A stretch of DNA of 64,000 bases from Shewanella baltica (GTDB lineage Bacteria > Pseudomonadota > Gammaproteobacteria > Enterobacterales > Shewanellaceae), in NCBI RefSeq assembly GCF_900456975.1, contig NZ_UGYM01000002.1:3162001-3226000 (forward strand), in the 5' to 3' direction. The position numbers and the translations under genes were made by a program. Below the pieces are notes generated by a model that saw nothing but the letters and a program-made list of their open reading frames with translations, made no database searches and was not told where the DNA came from. The first letter of the stretch is position 1; every line of letters starts with the position of its first letter. Below, piece after piece: positions 38,190 to 46,135 of this stretch.

Positions 38190-40994
38190 ATGTCAATTAA
38201 CTATGACGTTGTATATAAAGACTTAATTAAACTGCTCGGCGAATCTGCAGTATCCAATGATCCTGTCCGCCGCTTCGCTTGGTCTACCGACGCGAGTTAT
38301 TTTCGCATAGTGCCAGAAATTGTTGTGCATGCCGATAATCTCGAACAAGCAAAACACACACTGGCCATTGCTCGCACTCACAAAGTACCAGTAACCTTTC
38401 GCGCCGCAGGCACCAGTTTATCGGGCCAAGCCATTGGCGAAGGCATTTTACTGATTTTGGGCCATGATGGTTTTAGAACCATAGAAGTCAGTCCAGACAG
38501 TAATAAGATCACCTTAGGTGCAGCCGTTATTGGCTCCGATGCCAACGTAGTACTCAAGCCTCTGAATAAGAAGATAGGCCCGGATCCCGCCACTCTGACC
38601 TCGGCCATGGTGGGCGGTATTGTGTCCAACAACGCTTCAGGCATGTGCTGCGGCACGGCTCAAAACAGCTATCAAACCATCGCATCAGTCAAACTCTTGT
38701 TTGCCGATGGCACTGAATTAGATACCGGCTGTGACAAATCCAAAGCCGCCTTTACCCAATCCCATGGCGAACTGTTAGATTCATTGACGGCGTTAGCCAA
38801 ACTCACCCGAGGTAATGAAGTCCTCGCCCAACGCATTCGTAAAAAGTATTCCATCAAAAATACGACAGGTTACAGCATCAACTCCCTTGTGGATTTTGAA
38901 GATCCCTTCGAGCTGATTAACCACTTGATTGTCGGCGCAGAAGGCACGCTAGCTTTTGTTGAAGAAGTGACTTACCACACAGTCGATGAGGCCAAATTTA
39001 AAGCCTCAGCCATGGCGGTATTCTTCAATATGGTGGATGCAGCCAGCGCGATTCCGCCCATTACGGGTGACAGCGTTGCCGCGGCCGAATTGCTCGACTG
39101 GGCATCCATCAAAGCCGTTACTGGCAAAAAAGGCATGCCAGATTGGTTAAGCACACTGCCTGACGGCTCTGCGATTCTACTGATTGAATCCCGCGCTAAT
39201 GATGCTCAAACCTTAGAAACCTACACCCAAGATGTGATTGCTAAACTGTCACACCTTAAAACGGAACGTCCCATTACCTTCAGTAGCGATGCCAGCGTTT
39301 ACAGCCAATACTGGGCAATGCGCTCAGGCCTGTTCCCTATTATTGGTGGCGAACGTCCAAAGGGCAGCTCAGTTATTATCGAAGACGTGGCCTTTAACGT
39401 TGAACATTTAGCCGAAGCAGCGGCGGATTTAACCGCATTATTTAACAAACATGGTTACCCAGAAGGGGTGATCTACGGCCATGCATTAGCGGGTAACTTC
39501 CACTTTATCATCACGCCGACCTTTGCATCGCAAGCCGATATCGAGCGTTTCCAAGGCTTTATGCAAGATGTCGCCGAAATGGTAATCCACAAGTACGACG
39601 GTTCGATGAAAGCCGAACACGGCACGGGCCGCGCGGTAGCGCCTTTTGTTGAAATGGAATGGGGCGCCGATGCCTACACCTTGATGAAACGCATCAAGCA
39701 TATTTTCGATCCCGAAGGCATGCTTAACCCCGGCGTTATCTTGAACGATGACAGCACAGTGCATGTGAAAAACATTAAGCCCTGCCCTGTGGTCGATGAT
39801 TTTGTCGATAAGTGTATCGAATGCGGATTCTGCGAAAAAACCTGTCCAACATCGGCACTTAACTTCTCGCCGCGCCAACGTATTGCCACTTTGCGTGAAA
39901 TCGAGCGCTTAGAGCAGTCCGGTGATAAAGCCGCCGCAGCCGAAATGCGCGCCGCCGCTAAATACGATGTGGTTGATACTTGCGCCGCGTGTCAGCTTTG
40001 TACCATTGCGTGTCCAGTGGATAACAGCATGGGCCAACTGGTGCGTAAACTGCGTACACCGTACATCAGCACGACTGAACAAAAAGTATTAGATTTCCAA
40101 GCCAAACATTTTGGCGCAGTTAACCAAGTGATCAGCTCAGGTTTTGACATGCTCGGCGTGATCCACAAAATCACCGGCGATAGCATCACCAGTGCGCTGA
40201 TGAAAACCGGCCGCCTGATTTCTAAAGAAGTGCCGTATTGGAATCCTGATTTCCCGAAAGGCGGCAAACTGCCAAAACCATCACCTGCAAAAATGGGCCA
40301 AGAAACGGTGGTCTACTTCCCTGCCTGTGGCGGCAGAACTTTTGGTCCGACACCAAAAGATCCCGACAACCGCACCTTGCCAGAAGTGGTCGTGACGCTA
40401 CTGGAACGCGCGGGCTATAACGTGATTACCCCTGAGAAAACCCGCGACTTATGTTGCGGCCAGATGTGGGAATCGAAGGGCGACTTTAAAAACGCCGATG
40501 CCAAACGCCAAGAACTTATCGATGCAGTGAGCAAAATGACCAATGGTGGCAAGCTGCCTGTGGTCGTCGATGCGCTGTCTTGTACCTACCGGACTTTGTC
40601 GGGTAATCCAAAAGTGCAGATTATCGACTTAGTTGAATTTATGCACGACAACCTGCTGACTAAGCTGAACATCAGTAAAAAAGTCAATGTAGCACTGCAC
40701 TTAGGTTGTAGCGCACGCAAGATGAAACTTGAGCCTAAGATGCAAGCGATTGCCGATGCCTGCTCTACGCAAGTGCTCAAACCTGCGGGAATTGACTGCT
40801 GTGGTTACGCGGGTGAAAAAGGCTTGTACAAGCCTGAAATCAACGCCAGCGCACTGCGTAATATCAAAAAGCTCATTCCTGTCGAGATTAAGGAAGGCTA
40901 TTACGCCAACCGCATGTGTGAGGTTGGACTCACTCAGCACAGTGGCATTTCCTATCGCCACTTGGCTTATCTACTCGAAGAGTGCAGTCGCTAA
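38190..40994 (+). CDS. dld: FAD/Fe-S D-lactate dehydrogenase (Dld-II type)
   Basis: 934 residues. N-terminal FAD-binding domain (about 35-215; FRAAGTSLSGQAIG, VGGIVSNNASGMCCG), FAD-linked oxidase C-terminal domain (about 270-530), two ferredoxin-type clusters CIECGFCEKTCP (about 542-553) and CAACQLCTIACP (about 597-608), and two cysteine-rich CCG domains near the C-terminus (DLCCGQMW; GIDCCGYAGEKG). This is the plan of Dld-II, the respiratory D-lactate dehydrogenase of Shewanella oneidensis, which feeds electrons to quinone. It follows lactate permease, and a hairpin (about 41029-41053) separates it from lldE. Confidence 0.95.
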   Translation: MSINYDVVYKDLIKLLGESAVSNDPVRRFAWSTDASYFRIVPEIVVHADNLEQAKHTLAIARTHKVPVTFRAAGTSLSGQAIGEGILLILGHDGFRTIEVSPDSNKITLGAAVIGSDANVVLKPLNKKIGPDPATLTSAMVGGIVSNNASGMCCGTAQNSYQTIASVKLLFADGTELDTGCDKSKAAFTQSHGELLDSLTALAKLTRGNEVLAQRIRKKYSIKNTTGYSINSLVDFEDPFELINHLIVGAEGTLAFVEEVTYHTVDEAKFKASAMAVFFNMVDAASAIPPITGDSVAAAELLDWASIKAVTGKKGMPDWLSTLPDGSAILLIESRANDAQTLETYTQDVIAKLSHLKTERPITFSSDASVYSQYWAMRSGLFPIIGGERPKGSSVIIEDVAFNVEHLAEAAADLTALFNKHGYPEGVIYGHALAGNFHFIITPTFASQADIERFQGFMQDVAEMVIHKYDGSMKAEHGTGRAVAPFVEMEWGADAYTLMKRIKHIFDPEGMLNPGVILNDDSTVHVKNIKPCPVVDDFVDKCIECGFCEKTCPTSALNFSPRQRIATLREIERLEQSGDKAAAAEMRAAAKYDVVDTCAACQLCTIACPVDNSMGQLVRKLRTPYISTTEQKVLDFQAKHFGAVNQVISSGFDMLGVIHKITGDSITSALMKTGRLISKEVPYWNPDFPKGGKLPKPSPAKMGQETVVYFPACGGRTFGPTPKDPDNRTLPEVVVTLLERAGYNVITPEKTRDLCCGQMWESKGDFKNADAKRQELIDAVSKMTNGGKLPVVVDALSCTYRTLSGNPKVQIIDLVEFMHDNLLTKLNISKKVNVALHLGCSARKMKLEPKMQAIADACSTQVLKPAGIDCCGYAGEKGLYKPEINASALRNIKKLIPVEIKEGYYANRMCEVGLTQHSGISYRHLAYLLEECSR

Positions 40995-41028
40995 ACTGGG
41001 ATAATTAGACGAGGAAAATCATAGTAGA

Positions 41029-41053
41029 AAACGGGGCGATTTTTAGCCCCGTT
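41029..41053 (+). terminator. Possible terminator or attenuating hairpin between dld and lldE
   Basis: AAACGGGGC-GATTTTTA-GCCCCGTTT, followed by only a broken T-run. It may stop part of the transcription. The remaining 265 bp to lldE are AT-rich, with no further feature seen. Confidence 0.6.
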
Positions 41054-41318
41054 TATTTATATAAGCGAACTATTCTCACTTATTCATTTTTTAATATTAT
41101 TGATAAATCTAAAGCTGAATAAATACATTTTTAAAGCAACATAATCAGCAAGTTAAAATATTCTCATTTTTGCAAAAATCCGCAAGTTCATTTACTAAAT
41201 TAGGGCTACTTATTCCGCAAGGATGGGCCTATATTAGTTAAAATACCTTAGCATTTGTGTGGACTTTGGGGTCACACCGCAAGGCAATGTCGTTCACTAA
41301 CAAGAAAGAGAAAACACA

Positions 41319-42062
41319 ATGAAAATCGCCCTTTTCATCCCGTGTCTAGTCAATCAAATGATGCCAGAGGTGGCCATTGCCACCTTGGAATTATTAGAGA
41401 AACTCGGGCACCAAGTGATTCTACCCGCGGGTCAAACATGCTGTGGCCAGCCGATGACAAACTCAGGTTGTTTCGATGCAGCGCGCAGTACCACCCTTAA
41501 ATTGCTCAACGCCTTTAAGGGAGTGGAATGCGATGCGATTGTTTGCCCTGCCGCCTCTTGCTTAGTAGCCGCCAAAGAAAACTTCCACGAGTTTGATAGC
41601 AGCCCAGAAGCACAAGCTGTGATCAACAAACTCTATGAACTGACTGAGTTTTTACACGATATCGCGCCGATCCCCGCCTTTACCAAGCCCTTCGCGCACA
41701 AGGTAAGCCTGCAACTGAGTTGCCATGGCATCCGCATGCTAAACCTCGCCACCCCGAGTGAGCAAATGGGGCCAAGATTCAACAAAGTCGAAGCCGTACT
41801 CGCTAATATAGCGGGTTTAGACATAGTGTATCCCGACCGCCGTGACGAATGCTGCGGCTTTGGTGGCACCTTCGCCGTCGATGAAGGCGCAGTATCGGCT
41901 AAAATGGGAAAAGACAAGGCCCAAGCCCACGCTGCAACGGGTGCTGAGTATGTGGTGGGTTTTGATCCCTCATGCCTATTGCACCTTGATGGCATGATCC
42001 GCAGACAGCAATTGCCGATTGAAATTCGCCACATAGCGCAAGTGCTGAACGCCGCGATCTAG
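41319..42062 (+). CDS. lldE: L-lactate dehydrogenase complex protein LldE
   Basis: 247 residues with two CCG cysteine-rich domains: LPAGQTCCGQPMTNSGC and DRRDECCGFGGTFAVD. It is the Fe-S subunit of the LldEFG complex that oxidises L-lactate to pyruvate and passes electrons to the respiratory chain. Order lldE-lldF-lldG with gaps of 10 and 1 bp shows an operon. Ribosome binding site in AAGAAAGAG upstream. Confidence 0.95.
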   Translation: MKIALFIPCLVNQMMPEVAIATLELLEKLGHQVILPAGQTCCGQPMTNSGCFDAARSTTLKLLNAFKGVECDAIVCPAASCLVAAKENFHEFDSSPEAQAVINKLYELTEFLHDIAPIPAFTKPFAHKVSLQLSCHGIRMLNLATPSEQMGPRFNKVEAVLANIAGLDIVYPDRRDECCGFGGTFAVDEGAVSAKMGKDKAQAHAATGAEYVVGFDPSCLLHLDGMIRRQQLPIEIRHIAQVLNAAI

Positions 42063-42072
42063 GAGACTCACC

Positions 42073-43470
42073 ATGGCTTACAATCATAATCACGAGGCTA
42101 GTCAAGGCTCACAGGTCCATGCCCATAAAGCCGATATTTTTTGCCGCGACGAAACGCGTGTCGACTGGCATTCAAAAGCCCTGTGGATGCTCAGAGAAAA
42201 ACGCGACCGCGCCGCGGGTAGCATCCCAGAGTGGGAACAACTGCGTCAGTTAGGCTCAGAAATTAAGCTGCACACGCTAACCCATCTTGCTCAATATCTT
42301 GAAACCTTTGAACAAAACTGTATCGCCAACGGCATACAAGTCCATTGGGCCAAAGACGGCGCCGAGCACAATCGCATCGTGCATGACATTTTATCTCGCC
42401 ATAACGTCAAAAAATTAGTGAAGTCGAAGTCAATGCTGACCGAGGAATGTCACCTCAATCCGTACTTAGAACAACATGGTATTGAAGTCATCGATACCGA
42501 CTTAGGTGAGCGGATTATTCAGCTCGCCAAAATGCCGCCATCACACATAGTGGTGCCCGCAATTCACATGAAAAAAGAAGAAGTCGGCGACCTCTTCCAT
42601 GAACAACTCGGCACTAAAGCGGGCGAATCCGATCCCTTGTATTTGACCCGCGCCGCCCGCGCGCATTTGCGTGAAAAGTTCCTCACCGCAGATGCGGCAA
42701 TGACAGGCGTGAACATGGCGATTGCCGATAAAGGCGCCGTAGTGGTCTGTACCAACGAAGGCAACGCCGACATGGGCACTAACTTGCCTAAGTTACAGTT
42801 GCATTCAATGGGGATCGATAAAGTGGTGCCCGATGTAGACAGCGCCGCCGTCTTGCTACGCACACTGGCACGTAACGCCACAGGTCAACCTGTTACAACT
42901 TACAGCGCCTTTTACCGTGGCCCACAGCCCGAAGGTGAGATGCACATTATTATCGTCGACAATGGCCGCACTGAGATGCTCAAGGATAAAATCCTAGCAG
43001 AATCATTGAAGTGTATTCGTTGTGGTGGCTGCCTCAATACCTGCCCTGTGTATCGTCGCTCTGGCGGTTACAGCTACAACTACACCATTCCGGGCCCAAT
43101 TGGTATCGCAGTGGGCGCTAAGATTGATGACACAAACTCGATTGCTTGGGCCTGTACCTTGTGTGGCAGCTGTACCTATATCTGCCCGACTAAGGTGCCG
43201 CTCGATAAGATTATTTTCCACCACAGACGCCTTAAGGCAGAAGCAGGAAAACTCCCATACGGCAAAAACAGTTACATGCCATTAGTGGGTAAATTTATGG
43301 CAAGCGAAACCATGCTGAACTGCTCGATGAGTGTGGCGAGAACCGCACTGCGCATTCTACCGGGTAGCCTATTGAAACCCTTTAGCGGTGCATGGGGCAA
43401 ATACCGTGAACTGCCCGTCGCCCCGAACTCCAGCTTTGAAGCTTGGTTTAAGAAACACAGGAGCCTATAA
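42073..43470 (+). CDS. lldF: L-lactate dehydrogenase iron-sulfur protein LldF
   Basis: 465 residues. An LutB/LldF domain with two ferredoxin-like cysteine sets, CIRCGGCLNTCPVYRRSGG (about 314-332) and CTLCGSCTYICP (about 358-369). The region FLTADAAMTGVNMAIADKGA matches the LUD domain family. It carries electrons within LldEFG. It is 10 bp after lldE, and lldG begins 1 bp after its stop. Confidence 0.95.
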   Translation: MAYNHNHEASQGSQVHAHKADIFCRDETRVDWHSKALWMLREKRDRAAGSIPEWEQLRQLGSEIKLHTLTHLAQYLETFEQNCIANGIQVHWAKDGAEHNRIVHDILSRHNVKKLVKSKSMLTEECHLNPYLEQHGIEVIDTDLGERIIQLAKMPPSHIVVPAIHMKKEEVGDLFHEQLGTKAGESDPLYLTRAARAHLREKFLTADAAMTGVNMAIADKGAVVVCTNEGNADMGTNLPKLQLHSMGIDKVVPDVDSAAVLLRTLARNATGQPVTTYSAFYRGPQPEGEMHIIIVDNGRTEMLKDKILAESLKCIRCGGCLNTCPVYRRSGGYSYNYTIPGPIGIAVGAKIDDTNSIAWACTLCGSCTYICPTKVPLDKIIFHHRRLKAEAGKLPYGKNSYMPLVGKFMASETMLNCSMSVARTALRILPGSLLKPFSGAWGKYRELPVAPNSSFEAWFKKHRSL

Positions 43471-43471
43471 G

Positions 43472-44041
43472 ATGTCTAGTAAACTTGAAATTCTCAATGC
43501 GCTCAAACTGTCGGCCTTAACAAATCATCCTATGCCGAGCATAGATGTGACGCCAAGAGTCGAAAACCTTGTCGGCCAGTTCGAGACCAACCTCAATACT
43601 GTCGCAGGTACACTACACAAAGAAGGTGGCATCGTTGCCTTGCAAGCCAAAGTCGATGAACTTATCGTCCAAGGGTTACAGGTGATCTCGTTAGTTGATG
43701 GAGTACAGGCCAACCGCGAAGTGCCCCCCACCGCCCATGAGCTAAAAGACATAGATTATGCGGTGATCCCAGGGGACATTGGCGTTGCCGAAAACGGCGC
43801 AATTTGGGTAAACAATAAAAATTTAGGCCACAGAGTCACGCCGTTTATCTGTGAAAACCTGATCTTAGCCCTACCCACCAATAAAATTGTGCCGAACATG
43901 CATCAAGCGGCAAAAGAAATCACCTTAGATGTCGGTGAGTTCGGGGTGTTTATCGCGGGTCCATCAAAAACCGCCGATATCGAACAAGCCCTCGTCGTCG
44001 GTGCCCACGGCGCCTGCAGCTTGAACGTGTATTTGCTCTAA
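43472..44041 (+). CDS. lldG: L-lactate dehydrogenase complex protein LldG
   Basis: 189 residues from the ATG at 43472 (MSSKLEILNALKLS), preceded by AGGAG. An in-frame start 84 bp earlier lies inside lldF and is rejected. It belongs to the LutC/YkgG (LUD) family, with DYAVIPGDIGVAENGAIWV and the C-terminal AHGACSLNVYLL. It is required for L-lactate oxidation in S. oneidensis together with LldE and LldF. Last gene of the operon; terminator 60 bp downstream. The accessory island begins just after it. Confidence 0.94.
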   Translation: MSSKLEILNALKLSALTNHPMPSIDVTPRVENLVGQFETNLNTVAGTLHKEGGIVALQAKVDELIVQGLQVISLVDGVQANREVPPTAHELKDIDYAVIPGDIGVAENGAIWVNNKNLGHRVTPFICENLILALPTNKIVPNMHQAAKEITLDVGEFGVFIAGPSKTADIEQALVVGAHGACSLNVYLL

Positions 44042-44098
44042 TGCCTCGAGATTTAATGTAACCAAGAAAATACAGAGGTTACAGGACAATCGAAACAC

Positions 44099-44124
44099 AA
44101 AAGCCGCCTTCATTGGCGGCTTTC
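44099..44124 (+). terminator. Terminator of the lldEFG operon
   Basis: AAAGCCGCC-TTCATT-GGCGGCTTT followed by CTT. Confidence 0.8.
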
Positions 44125-44141
44125 TTATCGAGACTTTACGG

Positions 44142-44390
44142 TTTCTATAGGGGTTGTCCACTCACACAGGCTTGCCATGGCATTCACTCGACGACTCGCA
44201 GCCAGTCCATCCGTGGATGCTCGACCGCCCCGTCCATGGGGTGGACGGTCGTCTCGCGAATCACCATGGCTCACCTTTTTAGCATTAGCGGAACCTGTGG
44301 ATTGAAAAAATTACGCAACATACTTTTGGACAAAAGCGTGTTAGGTCATCAGCTATAACAGGTGAATTTCTCATAAAAATTTCTATAGGG
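44142..44390. repeat. Segment bounded by 11-bp direct repeats, holding a long imperfect palindrome
   Basis: TTTCTATAGGG occurs at 44142-44152 and again at 44380-44390. Between them, 44174-44270 is a 97-bp imperfect palindrome: GCCATGG..ATTC..GACGAC pairs with GTCGTC..GAAT..CCATGGC, and a nested GACCG...CGGTC arm surrounds a CCATGG centre. TTTTT follows it. No gene is present. It may be a small non-autonomous insertion (MITE-like) with a target-site duplication, or a terminator-like repeat; I do not recognise it. Confidence 0.6.
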
Positions 44391-44463
44391 TAACGTTTTG
44401 TTAAGGGGCGGGCTTTAGCCCATCCCAGTGAGCGAAGCGAACGGTTTGAACCATTTGTTATGC
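44388..44463 (-). other. attC-like site at the end of the DinB-family cassette
   Basis: Read on the minus strand: R'' box GCATAAC overlapping the gene's stop codon, a 5-nt spacer, a short L'' box GTTCAA, a palindromic centre with GGGC-TAAA-GCCC, an L' box TTAAC, a 5-nt spacer and an R' box GTTACCC. Length is 76 bp. GCATAAC is the exact complement of the cassette's start GTTATGC at 45025-45019, as expected for a gene cassette. The R' box fits the GTTRRRY consensus only partly. Confidence 0.5.
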
Positions 44464-45000
44464 ATGATGGTTGTCAGGGATAAGTGCTAATAGATCTGTA
44501 ACGCCTACGTCTTGGCCTGCTTGGGCCAATAGCGTAGTCACTTGGCCTCGGTGATGTGTTTGATGATTAAAAAAATGTAGCATTAAACTAGAATATTGGC
44601 GGCAAGCTGGTATGCCTTTCATGTTTTTGTAGCTTAGTGTGTAGGAAAGATCCTGCTCTTTTAAGCTAGAAACCCATGTGACAACTAATTTATCAAGCCA
44701 TTGACGAAAGTCATAAAGCTGTGTGAGGTCGGAGAATAATAAGCTATCTAAATTCGTTGGTTTGGGGGTTTCAATAATTGGCTTTAGAGTGAGTTTACAA
44801 GACGGGTGTTCAGCAAACCGTTGAAGCCAAATAGTATCGGCTACTGCAATGTGGTTAAGAGTTCCTAAGATTGACTTGAAGAAGGCGCCTCGGTCGCAGA
44901 TTAGTTCTGGCGCTGACAGAGCTGCGGATGCATCGTATATCTTGAGGTTCATCCATTCATTGTAGTTTGCGAGTAATTCGAAGTGTTCTTGAAGACTCAT
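44458..45000 (-). CDS. DinB-family (DUF664-like) putative metalloenzyme, cassette gene
   Basis: 180 residues from the ATG at 45000 (MSLQEHFELLANYNEWMN); an ATG 15 bp upstream is also possible. A four-helix bundle of the DinB/YfiT type is indicated by its metal-ligand positions: His in LNHIAVADTIWLQRF and the pair HFFNHQTHHRGQVTTLL. DinB-family proteins include thiol transferases and damage-inducible proteins of unknown substrate. The gene starts directly after a GTTATGC box and ends in an attC-like site, the layout of an integron cassette, where DinB-family genes are common. Orientation is opposite to lldEFG. Confidence 0.8.
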   Translation of the reverse strand: MSLQEHFELLANYNEWMNLKIYDASAALSAPELICDRGAFFKSILGTLNHIAVADTIWLQRFAEHPSCKLTLKPIIETPKPTNLDSLLFSDLTQLYDFRQWLDKLVVTWVSSLKEQDLSYTLSYKNMKGIPACRQYSSLMLHFFNHQTHHRGQVTTLLAQAGQDVGVTDLLALIPDNHHA

Positions 45001-45018
45001 CGGATTCTGTTCCATTAT

Positions 45019-45025
45019 GCATAAC
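45019..45025 (-). other. Cassette start (R' box) of the DinB-family cassette
   Basis: GTTATGC on the minus strand just upstream of the coding region, complementary to the R'' box at 44457-44463. The rest of the preceding attC is not clear; a GAATCCC/GGGATTC hairpin (about 45039-45066) precedes the IS remnant that may have truncated it. Confidence 0.4.
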
Positions 45026-45077
45026 GCATTAATCTAGCGAATCCCCAGATAAATTCGATGGGATTCAAATAAGTAGA

Positions 45078-45250
45078 CACGCATGATGCTGTTTGATCTA
45101 ATCAATTTCGCCAAAAACCTACTAGATCCAACATCATGCGTGATATCGACATATTACACGATTAGCAAAAAAATCAGGCCATCCATTTTAGATCAACAAC
45201 ATAATGCACTTTTGGTTTGTCTACAACGTGTACGAGCTAACATTGCTTAA
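45078..45250 (+). pseudogene. Remnant of an IS4-type transposase gene (N-terminus)
   Basis: An imperfect inverted repeat (45078-45100 and 45123-45142, sharing CACGCATGATG) precedes ATG 45136. From there MRDIDILHD, AKK, QAIHF, RSTT and HNALLVCLQRVRANIA can be read, but only by changing frame, and the sequence then stops. The segments resemble the N-terminus of IS4-family transposases. Catalytic regions are absent. The identification rests on short segments and is tentative. Confidence 0.45.
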
Positions 45251-45512
45251 AGTAGAGTCATAAAAAGTTGAAGGGCTAAAGTTGAGGCATAAAAATGAGC
45301 TAACTCATTAAAATATAGTGTATTTAAGACATGCTAACCCACCCAATAAAACAAATGGGCAGTGATTAGTTTGGTTAAGCAGGATTGCAGTTAGTTGCTG
45401 TGAAAGTGCTGACAGCTTGCCGCAAAGTGCCGTCGTCGCTTTTCTAAATGTTCGCAGTAATCGGTCAGTTCTGCGAGGACGCGGCATACAAACCTCCTTG
45501 TTTAATGCTTAA

Positions 45513-45561
45513 CCCAAGCATAGTCGGAGGTTAACAACTGCGCTATTAAGGCTGGGTGTCT
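45513..45561. repeat. Direct repeat, copy A (left of helicase gene)
   Basis: About 49 bp, from CCCAAGCATAGTCGG to GGCTGGGTGTCT, matches 48647-48695 with four mismatches. The two copies bracket the helicase gene. Confidence 0.85.
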
Positions 45562-45712
45562 TTATATTCCTGTTTATATTCCCCTTATATTCACCCTCTT
45601 TTAGGCTTATTGCGATTATGGATAAACCATCCACAGACGGTACAAACCTTGTTCGACTTATGCGATTAGGTTACTCTCGCATCGCCAATTAAACCTTTGG
45701 GATGGATAGGAT

Positions 45713-46135
45713 TTGCAAGGGATTCTCAACTACTACAAACAATGTTTTCAACATGATAGTGCCGAAATCAACCTCTGGTCTTGCCACAAGCTTGCCGAGC
45801 AAGATCAGCTATTACTCCAACATGAAGACGAGTTAAGCAGTGGCTTCCTACCCCGCTTACCAGTACCATTTGCTCCCGCCTCCGTATTATTGACCCGTAG
45901 CGCTTTGTATTTACGTGAAAAGGTATTATTGCACTGTTGTTTATTTTTCTGCGGCACAGTCGAACTTAATGGCGAAAAACGTAAAGTCGTGACACCACTC
46001 CTTTACCGCGAATGCCAATTACACACTGATGGCGATAACATTTACCTGCAAGGCAATGACACATTTCCTGGCCAAGGGCCATTCACCATCAATGAAGCAC
46101 TATTAGAAAAATTAGTCGTTGAAGGTCACAGCTAA
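45713..46135 (+). CDS. N-terminal part of an Upf1-like helicase, probably cut off by a frameshift
   Basis: 140 codons from a TTG (45713), with only a poorly placed ribosome binding site. There is no known domain; the sequence has features of an N-terminal region (INLWSCHKLAEQDQLLL, VTPLLYRECQLHTDGDNIYLQGND). It ends at TAA 46133. In the -1 frame the sequence continues without interruption into the helicase frame (SQLSQELRDNPTDVSAWISW), and the downstream GTG has no ribosome binding site. I therefore think the two frames are one gene of about 900 codons with a single frameshift, although two separate genes cannot be excluded. Confidence 0.6.
   Translation: MQGILNYYKQCFQHDSAEINLWSCHKLAEQDQLLLQHEDELSSGFLPRLPVPFAPASVLLTRSALYLREKVLLHCCLFFCGTVELNGEKRKVVTPLLYRECQLHTDGDNIYLQGNDTFPGQGPFTINEALLEKLVVEGHS

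Noticed and set aside
45308..45487. 59-codon minus-strand frame starting MPRPRRTD behind a perfect AAGGAGG
   Set aside because: The start resembles transposases of the REP-associated type, but the following residues do not, and an alternative frame is equally open. It may be a relic; not strong enough to list as a gene.
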